Of a stretch of 64,000 nt of DNA, positions 55,720-63,450 are shown piece after piece. Both the position numbers and the translations under genes were made by a program. Position 1 is the stretch's first letter. Each line of letters opens with the position of its first letter. The stretch is taken from contig VRZD01000002.1 of NCBI GenBank assembly GCA_016743235.1, forward strand, positions 248,001 through 312,000, read 5' to 3'. The DNA comes from Pantanalinema sp. GBBB05 (lineage in GTDB: Bacteria > Cyanobacteriota > Cyanobacteriia > Leptolyngbyales > Leptolyngbyaceae). The notes under the pieces were generated by a model, which was given only the letters and a program-made list of their open reading frames with translations, made no database searches and was not told where the DNA came from.

Positions 55720-56931
55720 ATGCTGAGTTGGGATCAGAGTTCGAGTATTGCCAGGATGCGGCAGGATCGGGCGTGGGTGGAGGTGGATCTGCGGGCGTTG
55801 GCGCATAATGTGCGGCAGATTCGCGGCTTGTTGGGGAGCCGGACGGCATTAATGGCAGTGGTGAAGGCGGATGCCTATGGGCATGGAGCGACGACGATCG
55901 CGCAGACGGCGTTACGGGCTGGGGCGAGTTGGTTAGGGGTGGCAACGATTCCGGAGGGGATTGAACTGCGGGAGGCGGGAATTGAAGCGCCGATTTTAGT
56001 GTTGGGGGCGACGTATACGGCGGAGCAGATTCGGGCGATCGCGCGGTGGCGGTTGCAGCCGACATTATGTACGCCGAAGCAGACGTTAGTGTTTGCGGAT
56101 ACCTTGGCGCGGATGTCGGCGCCGGAGCGATTGCCGGTACATCTGAAGTTGGATACGGGCATGTCGCGGCTGGGGACGTTGTGGACAGAGGCGACGGAGT
56201 TTGTCCAACTAGTGCAGCGATCGCCGCAGTTACAGATTGCCAGTGTGTATTCGCATTTGGCGACGGCGGATGATCCGAATCCGCAGGTGATGCGGCAGCA
56301 ACAACACCGGTTTGACGCGGCAGTGGCAGCGATTCGGGCAGCGGGAATTCATCCGGCGAAGTTACATTTAGCCAATTCGGCAGCGACGTTGACCGATCGC
56401 AGTCTGCATTATGATCTGGTGCGGGTGGGGTTGGCGATGTATGGGTTATATCCGGCGCCCCATTTGCGGCAGGTGGTGGATTTGCAGCCGGTGTTACAGG
56501 TGAAGGCGCGGGTGACGCAGGTGAAGACGTTACAGCCGGGGACGGGGGTGAGTTATGGGCAGTCGTTTGTGGCCGATCGCGAGATGCAAATGGCAGTGGT
56601 GGGAATTGGGTATGCGGATGGGATTCCCCGCAATTTGTCGAATCGGATGAGTGGGTTGATTCGGGGGCAACGAGTGCCGCAGATTGGGGCGATTACGATG
56701 GATCAGATTATGTTGGATGTCAGCCAGGTGCCGGAGGTGCAGGCGGGTGAGGTGGTGACGTTGTTGGGGCAGGATGGCAAGGAGGCGATTTCGGCGGATG
56801 ATTGGGCAGCGACGTTGGGCACGATTTCGTGGGAGATTTTGTGTAGCTTTAAACATCGGTTGCCGCGCATTGCTGTCAGCCAACCTTTGACAGATTCTCC
56901 GGCGTTATCAAATCCGTCAGCAAGAGGATGA
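55720..56931 (+). CDS. alr: Alanine racemase
   Basis: PLP enzyme supplying D-alanine for peptidoglycan. About 403 residues from ATG 55720, 9 nt after gaaggag. The PLP-lysine motif is MAVVKADAYGHGA (Lys about 48); RVGLAMYGLYP and the catalytic Tyr region VSYGQSFVADREM (about 272) with GYADGIPR complete the fold. Codon use is odd for this window: the coding strand is very G-rich, with gcg, ttg, cgg and ggg heavily favoured. Mono-cistronic, ends at the terminator at 56985. Confidence 0.96.
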   Translation: MLSWDQSSSIARMRQDRAWVEVDLRALAHNVRQIRGLLGSRTALMAVVKADAYGHGATTIAQTALRAGASWLGVATIPEGIELREAGIEAPILVLGATYTAEQIRAIARWRLQPTLCTPKQTLVFADTLARMSAPERLPVHLKLDTGMSRLGTLWTEATEFVQLVQRSPQLQIASVYSHLATADDPNPQVMRQQQHRFDAAVAAIRAAGIHPAKLHLANSAATLTDRSLHYDLVRVGLAMYGLYPAPHLRQVVDLQPVLQVKARVTQVKTLQPGTGVSYGQSFVADREMQMAVVGIGYADGIPRNLSNRMSGLIRGQRVPQIGAITMDQIMLDVSQVPEVQAGEVVTLLGQDGKEAISADDWAATLGTISWEILCSFKHRLPRIAVSQPLTDSPALSNPSARG

Positions 56932-56984
56932 ATCTACTTTAAACTCGCGGCAATATATAAATGCGAGTCTCAAGAAAACGGTAG

Positions 56985-57022
56985 GGAAGGAACAATTCCA
57001 AGTGGTGTTCCTTCCTTTCTTT
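56985..57022 (+). terminator. Terminator between alr and the nuclease gene
   Basis: Perfect 10-bp stem ggaaggaaca / tgttccttcc, 11-nt loop, followed by tttctttaa. Located just after alr and before the end of the convergent cassette; it may act in both directions. Confidence 0.8.
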
Positions 57023-57038
57023 AAGGGAAAAAGTGGGG

Positions 57039-58445
57039 TTAATCAATGATCAAATCGCGGAGGAAGTAGAAGCGATCGTTATCGTTTTTTCCTTCACGTC
57101 GTCCCAAGTATCCTAATAACGGTGAAGACAGTTCAATCAGGATATTAAGCAGTTCTCTTCTCTCAAGAGGCTTAGGTGGATTTGAATACAGATAAGCTGT
57201 AACAAGTTCACCAATTTCAGCATCCTTCTCCCTTGTTCTTTCTACATGTGCTTTAACAAGGTTAATGATATGTATTCTGACGTTAATATTTTGTTCGATA
57301 GAATTAATATATTGATGAATCTTTTCCTCTGATTCTTCACCAAAGGGAGAAGTTCTTAAATATGGTTCAAGTTCTAGTAGATTGATAGCACCTGGATAGC
57401 GAGATTTTAGTTCAACAAGCCGTTGTAATGTTTCAGGACGCATAATATTCATTTCATTTTCAATAGCTGCTTTTTGTGCCGCATCTGTTAGCTTGCCTGC
57501 CGCAAATATTACCTTTACTGACTCTTCAAATCTCAACTTACCAATATTAGTATTGCCAAGATGAATTAGTTGAGCTGAAACACTATTTGGTACATTTTCA
57601 TACTTACTAGCTTTGCACTCTGCTACTAAGGGATACGGAAGGTTACAGTAAGCATCTAAACCTGCTGAACCACCTGTTGCTTCTGGATTCAAGCTAGCTT
57701 TTGGATCATTAAGCGTATTACGAAAACCAAGTTTTAGTAAACCTTTGCGCACAAGCTTTTCAAATTCATGCCCATCACTTGAATTACCAACATCTGAGAT
57801 TTTTCTAATCCAGCTTAAGTCAGGATCAAATTGCATCTTAGGCAATTCGTTAGCCCAACCTAGAAACACGCTAAGATCATGTTCTAATAGCTTAGTAGCA
57901 GGATCATTCGTGGGTGATTGAACTATTAATCTATATAGTTCTTCTAAGTCGGGATGTAGCGGCAGTTCAAGGCTAGCTAACTGCTGCTGGCGTTTCTGAA
58001 AAACAACATCACTTAGTACAGATTTAGAGTTGTTGGTAGTTAGATAGCTAGGGAGCTTAATAAAGCTCCCAATTTTATTTGAGTCTAGGCGGTTAACTGG
58101 TAGCTCAATGGAGGTTGGTAGTTGGTAGACTCGCAAACAGATTAAAAAGACTTTGTATCTTTCTTTGAGAACCTGTTGAAGAGAATCATTTGCCCAAATT
58201 GTGATTTTCGACAGTTTCTCTAACTCAGTAGAGTCACTATAGATCTTACAGAACTCAAGTTTTGCCCAAGCTTGGATTTCTATAGTGTCATTTACCTTGG
58301 CACTATCAATAGGACATAGAGCAAAACTTTGTACTGAGTTGACGAATGTTCTTGAAAGTGCAGCAATCATGCGACCCTGAATAAGAGCTTCTACATCTGA
58401 TGCTGCTAGACATAAAGCGGTGGAGATTGAAGCTGAATTAGTCAT
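57039..58445 (-). CDS. DUF1802-like / PD-(D/E)XK nuclease fusion
   Basis: 468 residues; third gene of the accessory cassette. The first ~115 residues resemble DUF1802 (CLAASDVEALIQGRMIAALS, then ITIWANDSLQQVLKERYKVFL and the typical LRVYQLPTSIELP). Residues about 222-300 form a restriction-endonuclease-like fold with Glu in HEFEKLVRKGLLKLGF (about 227), Asp in SAGLDAYCN (about 263), and the ECK motif LVAECKASKYEN (277-279): the PD-(D/E)XK metal set. The C-terminus is helical. AT-rich relative to neighbours. Starts 10 nt after the ATPase gene. DNA cleavage is inferred from these motifs; function in the cell is not known. Confidence 0.78.
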   Translation of the reverse strand: MTNSASISTALCLAASDVEALIQGRMIAALSRTFVNSVQSFALCPIDSAKVNDTIEIQAWAKLEFCKIYSDSTELEKLSKITIWANDSLQQVLKERYKVFLICLRVYQLPTSIELPVNRLDSNKIGSFIKLPSYLTTNNSKSVLSDVVFQKRQQQLASLELPLHPDLEELYRLIVQSPTNDPATKLLEHDLSVFLGWANELPKMQFDPDLSWIRKISDVGNSSDGHEFEKLVRKGLLKLGFRNTLNDPKASLNPEATGGSAGLDAYCNLPYPLVAECKASKYENVPNSVSAQLIHLGNTNIGKLRFEESVKVIFAAGKLTDAAQKAAIENEMNIMRPETLQRLVELKSRYPGAINLLELEPYLRTSPFGEESEEKIHQYINSIEQNINVRIHIINLVKAHVERTREKDAEIGELVTAYLYSNPPKPLERRELLNILIELSSPLLGYLGRREGKNDNDRFYFLRDLIID

Positions 58446-58455
58446 TTTTCATTAT

Positions 58456-60354
58456 TTAAACAGTAGCAGCTTCTAAAAAATCTAATTCTTCTGAGTCAGA
58501 GCTAGATTCAGCCTCCAAACTAGAATCTAGTAGTAAATCGTCAAATGTCATGTCCTCGTTGATTAGATCTTCAGGAGCTTCACCAGAAGGATCGCTTAAT
58601 ATCTCTTTGATTAAGCCATTTTCAGATAACGGATGTTTTTCTTGTACAAAGTGATTGAATTCATCTTCTGAGAAAACATCTTTATCTAGCTCCTTATGCA
58701 TTTGATAAAGTGCAAGAAGTGGCTTAATTTCTTCATCTTTAAGAGATACCCATTCTCCACCCTGTTTATGAAGAAGTTTATCTAAACTATCATTAGCAAC
58801 TTGCCAGTGACTGAAAATATCTTTTGATCTAACTAAACAACCACGAGTTAAATCAAAATCTTTATACCAAGTTAGATATTTAACTGCTGCACCAACTGTT
58901 CTGCCATGAGAGTTCTGTAGAACACAAACCCCAATTTTGACATCCTTGCCATTCTCATGACCAAGGATTCTAAAATTTATAAACCCTTTATGTTTCCATC
59001 TTGGATTTACTTCATAGTCTAACTCTTTAATAGTCACCCTTTCTATTGTTTGCCCTTGCAAACGCTGTAAACCAAATGCCAGAGCATTCGCAATTCTTTC
59101 ATTATCTTCAGAAAAATCTTCTAACGAGTCTTCAATCCCCTGGTAAATCTTTTCTAATCTCTTAGTAGGATCACTATTTTTGCTAAAATTTTTAGCACAC
59201 CACTGTAAAATATCTCTAACAGTCGCGCCGTCCCCTAATTCGCGGATTTGCTTTTCTTCAAATGGATAGACTGGCTGTGGTGGCATTAAACCTTGTTTTG
59301 AATAAAAGTCTTCTAGCCAACAAGCAACTAATAGCACTGCATCATCAGCCTTCAGTGGATTAAGCGAGATTTCCTTTTGTGCTATCCGATCCTTAATGCC
59401 AGCAGCATTACTAATCGAAGAAAATTCTTCTTTCCAGGTTTGAGCATACATTGCAGTAACTAAAACACCCCGTTTCAGGTTGTTGTATAAGTCTTTAACT
59501 AAACTTGCAACAACCTGCGCTCTAGTGAAACCGCCAAGCATAGGATCCATTGAATCATCTACAGATTCAACAGCATCTAGCTCATCAAAACAAATAATAG
59601 GAGTAGTGTAGTAACTAATCAAATCTAAAATCTGACGAGTAATGTTAAAGGCTTCAGCATCTTTATCATCTTTACTTGAGTCAGGTAAATCCATTGCTTT
59701 TGCTTGAGCTTCTGATAACTCTTTACCAGATAACCAATTAATTGCAAAAGGTGCATGAGCTTTAGAGAGTGTCCAAATGATTGCCTTTAAAATATAAGGA
59801 TTATCAAGCTCTGGGCAACTTGGCAATACTTTATTAGTTAATTGATTAACAACTTCTGGTTGCCTTGCTAATGCTTTAGGAAACTGTTCAGTAAGTTGTT
59901 GAGCAACATATTTTTTTCCCATTGCTCGACTAATTAAGGCTGTTGCTAGTTCTTGCCATTGCATTACTCCCTGACTACCTGTTTTTTTCAAACTAGAAGC
60001 CAAGCATTGTAAGAACTGCCGCTTAATTGCACTAAGGTTGCTATACTCACCCATGTAAATAAAGAACCCATTGCCATCATTTTTTAGATGCCGCCGGAGT
60101 CTACTTAAGACATGAGTTTTACCAACTCCTTTTGGCGCTAAAATAGCTAGTCCAACCGTTTTACTCTGTATCTGATCGGCATTAATCTTCTGTACTACTT
60201 CTATGACTGTATCTGAGGCATGAGTATGTAGAGAAGGCACATCTGGAAATTCTTCATTCCAAATATGATGGGACTTGACAACAAAATTGCTCTCAAAAGG
60301 ATTACAGTCTTTGATAGCTTGGTTAAGTTGATCTAGTGAGGAGTGAGTAGACAT
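58456..60354 (-). CDS. AAA-type ATPase of the accessory cassette
   Basis: About 632 residues from ATG 60354 (MSTHSSLDQLNQ); a TTG 24 nt upstream is less likely. Walker A LAPKGVGKTHVLSRL (about 71-85) and Walker B TPIICFDELDAVE (about 250-260) with the next loop SMDPMLGGFTRAQVV and ITAMYAQTWKEEF-like sensor region (VTAMYAQTWKEEF) are typical of AAA/ORC-like or STAND-type ATPases. No known transmembrane span. The last ~40 residues are strikingly acidic (EDLINEDMTFDDLLLDSSLE, then SSSDSEELDF). No sensory repeats seen. AT-rich, no GCGATCGC. Between the small protein gene and the nuclease gene on the same strand; probably powers or regulates the nuclease. Confidence 0.8.
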   Translation of the reverse strand: MSTHSSLDQLNQAIKDCNPFESNFVVKSHHIWNEEFPDVPSLHTHASDTVIEVVQKINADQIQSKTVGLAILAPKGVGKTHVLSRLRRHLKNDGNGFFIYMGEYSNLSAIKRQFLQCLASSLKKTGSQGVMQWQELATALISRAMGKKYVAQQLTEQFPKALARQPEVVNQLTNKVLPSCPELDNPYILKAIIWTLSKAHAPFAINWLSGKELSEAQAKAMDLPDSSKDDKDAEAFNITRQILDLISYYTTPIICFDELDAVESVDDSMDPMLGGFTRAQVVASLVKDLYNNLKRGVLVTAMYAQTWKEEFSSISNAAGIKDRIAQKEISLNPLKADDAVLLVACWLEDFYSKQGLMPPQPVYPFEEKQIRELGDGATVRDILQWCAKNFSKNSDPTKRLEKIYQGIEDSLEDFSEDNERIANALAFGLQRLQGQTIERVTIKELDYEVNPRWKHKGFINFRILGHENGKDVKIGVCVLQNSHGRTVGAAVKYLTWYKDFDLTRGCLVRSKDIFSHWQVANDSLDKLLHKQGGEWVSLKDEEIKPLLALYQMHKELDKDVFSEDEFNHFVQEKHPLSENGLIKEILSDPSGEAPEDLINEDMTFDDLLLDSSLEAESSSDSEELDFLEAATV

Positions 60355-60404
60355 ATTTTTTCTGGGCAACGTGAACAAAAAAATAGGGGACTGATTTGTT
60401 TTAA

Positions 60405-61073
60405 TTAGGCAGGCAAACGCTTAACGTAACAACGCAACTTGCCTAATTTAGTTGTGACTGAATCTTCGATTTTGTCTGGGGCTGCATCCTCAACACTTTC
60501 TTCAAGCAACTGAAAGATGTCATCAGACTGCATAGAAAATAACCAATCATTGAATTGAGAGCGTGTGACCCGATCGCCAATCTCCCGCCGAATCCGATAA
60601 ATCGGCACTAAATTATCCATATTGAAATCACGATTCAGGCGATCGAAGACCTCCAGCGCCACAGGCTTAAACTCTTCATAAGAACTGATGGTTTTCGCGG
60701 CAACTGGCTGAGCTACAGGAGCAGATGCACCTTGACCCAATGCCCGAATCAACCGTAACAACGCATTGGCGCGATTTTTGCCAACATTCGCTTTAAACTC
60801 AAACTCTTCATCTTGCAGTCCAATCTGGAGTAAATTGGCGATCGCATCCGCCGCACTACTCACTAATACCGTTTGTTTCTCCTTCCGCAGCGCGATCGCG
60901 CCTTTCTCGCTTAACTCCTCAAAAAACTCCTGATAGTCACCCGACGTTTCGCCCTTCCGCTTCGTTTTGTCCAGCAACTCACTCTTCTTCACTGCCGTCC
61001 CCGTACCACCCAACTCCCACAGCGTTAGCAACAAGCGAGTTCTTGCCTGATCCTTGGTACTCTTTAGGGTCAT
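60405..61073 (-). CDS. Winged-helix-like first gene of the accessory cassette
   Basis: About 222 residues from ATG 61073 (MTLKSTKDQARTRLLLTLWE), which has an aggaaag site; a longer frame to 61109 is less likely. N-terminal half looks like a winged-helix domain (RTRLLLTLWELGG, VKKSELLDKTKRKGE, YQEFFEELSEKGAIAL). A Pro/Ala/Val linker follows, then a second similar domain (NLVPIYRIRREIGDRVTRSQFNDWLFSMQ; core runs). No catalytic motif. Unlike its downstream partners it has ordinary composition and GCGATCGC octamers (about 60839 and 60892). A DNA- or partner-binding adaptor is the best guess. Confidence 0.72.
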   Translation of the reverse strand: MTLKSTKDQARTRLLLTLWELGGTGTAVKKSELLDKTKRKGETSGDYQEFFEELSEKGAIALRKEKQTVLVSSAADAIANLLQIGLQDEEFEFKANVGKNRANALLRLIRALGQGASAPVAQPVAAKTISSYEEFKPVALEVFDRLNRDFNMDNLVPIYRIRREIGDRVTRSQFNDWLFSMQSDDIFQLLEESVEDAAPDKIEDSVTTKLGKLRCYVKRLPA

Positions 61074-61449
61074 AAAATTCTTTCCTGTAGAGGGTTTACG
61101 GCGAAGCATTATTCCCTCGATCAGGATGCCCGTGATTTCTCCGGGACTAACGGCACTTTTTTATCGAAAATTCACTTTTTGCATGAACTTTAGGTGAAGT
61201 CGTTTCCCAACTCATCACCTTAACCACAGGATGACTCAGCCCTTCCTACGATCGATTTACCCTGGCGTCACGCCCTAGATTCACCGCGATCGCAGACTAG
61301 CTCGGCATCCGTTAAATCCGTATAACCTCTATAGACTGGGTTTTGGCAGATAAACCTCTGGCATCATCCGCCCAACGACCCACCCGACCCTGACCACTTA
61401 CGGGGACTCAAATAGACCAAGCATCTTAACTTCCGATCAACCCTCAAAG

Positions 61450-61719
61450 CATCCGCTCTGAATGTTCGAGCTTAGCGGCTGAAGGTTGAACATTAACGGC
61501 TGAATGTTTGAGCTTGGTGGCTGAATGTTTTTGGTTAACGCCTGAATGTTTGAGCTTAGCGCGTGAATGTTTTACTTTAGCGGCTGAATGTTTTTGGTTA
61601 ACGCCTGAATGTTTGAGCTTAGCGCGTGAATGTTTTACTTTAGCGGCTGAATGTTTTTGGTTAACGCCTGAATGTTTTACTTTAGCGGCTGAATGTTTTT
61701 GGTTAACGCGTGAATGTTT
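61450..61719. repeat. 21-bp tandem-repeat array (about 13 units)
   Basis: Units built on tgaatgttt followed by gagcttagcg, ttggttaacg or actttagcgg, each 21 bp, in a partly higher-order 63-bp order. The minus strand is open (61758-61444) and would read KHSxxxx heptads (KHSGVNQ, KHSAAKV, KHSRAKL); the plus strand is also open with ECFxLxx units. A weak gag precedes the minus ATG. Because both strands are open through the repeats, I do not claim a gene. More degenerate units reappear at 61913-62000. Confidence 0.85.
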
Positions 61720-61770
61720 GAGCTTAGCGACTGCTTTAAAAGATTTGCTCTGTTTCATTGCAGACTCCGC

Positions 61771-61867
61771 GATCCCCCCTAGCCCCCCTTAAAAAGGGGG
61801 GAAATAGGCTCATAGTCCCCCTTTTTTCTAGCGTTAGCGGCGCGGAGCGCGGGGATTTAGGGGGATC
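61771..61867. repeat. MITE-like palindromic element, copy 2
   Basis: 97-bp element beginning gatcccccctagcccccctt and ending ggggatttagggggatc, with an internal cccctt/aagggg hairpin. Positions 61820-61851 match the reverse complement of 55382-55413 exactly (32 bp), so the two copies are inverted relative to each other. It lies between two blocks of the 21-bp array. Confidence 0.75.
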
Positions 61868-61912
61868 TATACGATTTGCTACAGCTAATAGGACTTTTAA
61901 AACACCCTCTTA

Positions 61913-62000
61913 GCGGCTAAATGTTTTTGGTTAACGCGTGAATGTTTTTTTTGGTTAACGTATGAATATTTGAGCTTAGCGGCTGAATGTTTGAGGTTCA
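61913..62000. repeat. Degenerate continuation of the 21-bp array
   Basis: Units such as agcggctaaatgtttttggt and gcgtgaatgttttttttggt, then gagcttagcggctgaatgtt, are the same family as in the main array, separated from it by about 190 bp that include the palindromic element. Confidence 0.7.
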
Positions 62001-62362
62001 GCACCAAAACGAGCCAATAAACGATCGTTCCATCTCCACCCTTACCCCACATACGCGAAGAGGCACTGATCACAGCGCCTCTGGGTTAAAGTGTTCAATT
62101 TTTGGACAACGTGCATCTTATATATCAAACCTCATTTAGCAACTCAAATAGCCATCAACACACCGTAAACACACTCAGGGAAACCGTAAAACCACAAATA
62201 ACGTTTAAGAGCCAGTGAAGTCATTTACCGTCTACCAAACCGCGTGGGAGCGTAACCGTAACCCGTCGTAGTTGGCATCGACGCCCCTGATACCCCCAGC
62301 CTTTTTCCCATCTTAGGAACCAAACAAGAGATGTGAGGTCGTCCACTGCCGACTCATCGGTC

Positions 62363-62560
62363 TTACATTAGTTGCGGACCGGGTTCCAAGCCCCACTGGT
62401 GCTTCAAAAACTGCTTGTACATGTTTTCGCGCACAATCATTTGCTCATACAGCTTCACCAGAAAATCCTGGGCTTGCTCGCGACTCATCTTCTGCACTTG
62501 AGACTCGAACGACTTGATACTGAATTGTTGTTCCAGCGAAAGCTCTACTGTGTGATCCAT
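62363..62560 (-). CDS. nblA: NblA phycobilisome degradation protein
   Basis: 65 residues, typical length. LSLEQQFSIKSFESQVQKMS, REQAQDFLVKLYEQMIVREN and FLKHQWGLEP are hallmarks of NblA, the small helical adaptor that binds phycobiliproteins and the Clp protease chaperone to start phycobilisome breakdown in nutrient starvation. ATG start preceded by ggag. A perfect 8-bp inverted repeat 54-71 nt upstream of the ATG (62614-62631) is a likely regulatory site. Confirms a phycobilisome-bearing host. Confidence 0.96.
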   Translation of the reverse strand: MDHTVELSLEQQFSIKSFESQVQKMSREQAQDFLVKLYEQMIVRENMYKQFLKHQWGLEPGPQLM

Positions 62561-62613
62561 AACAAACTCCAGTTTTGAGAGAGTACGTAGATTGAACGTA
62601 GATGAAATCCACT

Positions 62614-62631
62614 ATTCTGAATGTTCAGAAT
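62614..62631 (-). promoter_or_regulatory. Inverted repeat upstream of nblA
   Basis: attctgaa-tg-ttcagaat, 8-bp arms, 2-nt spacer, in the leader/promoter of nblA. The half-site ttcagaa recurs at 62638-62644 as a partial third copy (gttcagaac). Operator function is inferred; nblA genes are known to be nutrient-regulated. Confidence 0.55.
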
Positions 62632-63176
62632 TAACGGTTCAGAACAGGGATACTTATGATCTTCGATCGTCGGGTTAGGTTAAGAGTTCCCTAAGCCAGC
62701 CAATCTCTATCACTTGTATTACAGAAGATAACAACTATTTGACAAAGTGCCCATACCCCCCTTGGGCTAATCCGTTCGGGATATCCCTACTTTTCTACTC
62801 TTGATCTACGTCCCAGGATAGGCATTTATGCAGTAAAACTGTGCTTTTCAGCGATTCTTAGCGTCACGATCGCACCCGATTACACTACCGTCAGAATTTC
62901 ATCAGTCCCTGACTTTTGCCCAAAAACCAGTGCTTATTTCCTTAAAATCGGCTAATCTGATCGATTTACAAATTCTATCTATCGAAATAGCTCAGAATAT
63001 CGCCCGACCTCTAGCCTAAAGGTCTGTCTCTCGCCACAAACCCACCCTCCGGCAGAGATCCGCCTCTATCTTCGGTACTACCCCACCATTACCGTGTAAA
63101 GCTTTCCATCAATTTACGAATAATTGTGGAAACCCGTTGCGATCGGCAGTTTTATCCCCTCTCACCTGTATTTAAA

Positions 63177-63223
63177 TGAGTAGCTTTACTCAACGCCTCT
63201 ACTGAAATGAGTAGATTTACTCA
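63177..63223. promoter_or_regulatory. Pair of 16-bp palindromes
   Basis: tgagtagctttactca (63177-63192) and tgagtagatttactca (63208-63223): identical 6-bp arms with 4-nt spacers; conserved flanks extend each to 21 bp (aaa...ac). Centre-to-centre distance is 31 bp, about three helical turns, as in dimer-pair operators. They lie about 230 nt before the next plus-strand gene. The binding protein is unknown. Confidence 0.6.
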
Positions 63224-63450
63224 ACTATGCCCACCACTTGCTCCCAGTTCAACGCGACCTGCCAGCCCTGACTTCGTCCCCTCACTCCTATAAAAAAATT
63301 TCGCCTAATCACAAAAAAATTAGCTTTACCTGTTCCCCGATCGACAAAATGGGCATTCTAAAACTAAGATGCCGCACTACCCGACGTCAGCAGTCCGCTA
63401 TCAGCATCGCCTTTGATTCCCATCATTCACCTACCACCAACCTAATCCAG

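Larger units (their letters stand above)
61074..62362. other. Non-coding 1.3-kb region with repeats, between cassette and nblA
   Basis: No convincing gene. 61074-61440: unique sequence, presumably holding the cassette promoter. 61450-61719 and 61913-62000: 21-bp tandem array. 61771-61867: palindromic element copy 2. 62000-62362: nothing recognised. Confidence 0.6.
62561..63450. other. 890-nt intergenic region between nblA and the secreted-protein gene
   Basis: Divergent upstream region without a convincing gene. It contains the nblA inverted repeat (62614-62631) and two operator-like palindromes (63177-63192, 63208-63223). GC is lower than in the genes. No RNA gene recognised. Confidence 0.6.

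Noticed and set aside
55620..55808. 62-codon frame before and over the alr start
   Set aside because: Overlaps the start of alr in another frame, low-complexity Gly-rich end, no ribosome site.
61450..61719. CRISPR array
   Set aside because: Units are contiguous 21-bp repeats with sub-types and no unique spacers; no cas genes.
61444..61758. KHS-repeat reading frame as a protein gene
   Set aside because: A 21-bp repeat keeps any stop-free frame open; the opposite strand is equally open and the ribosome site is weak. Kept as a repeat only.
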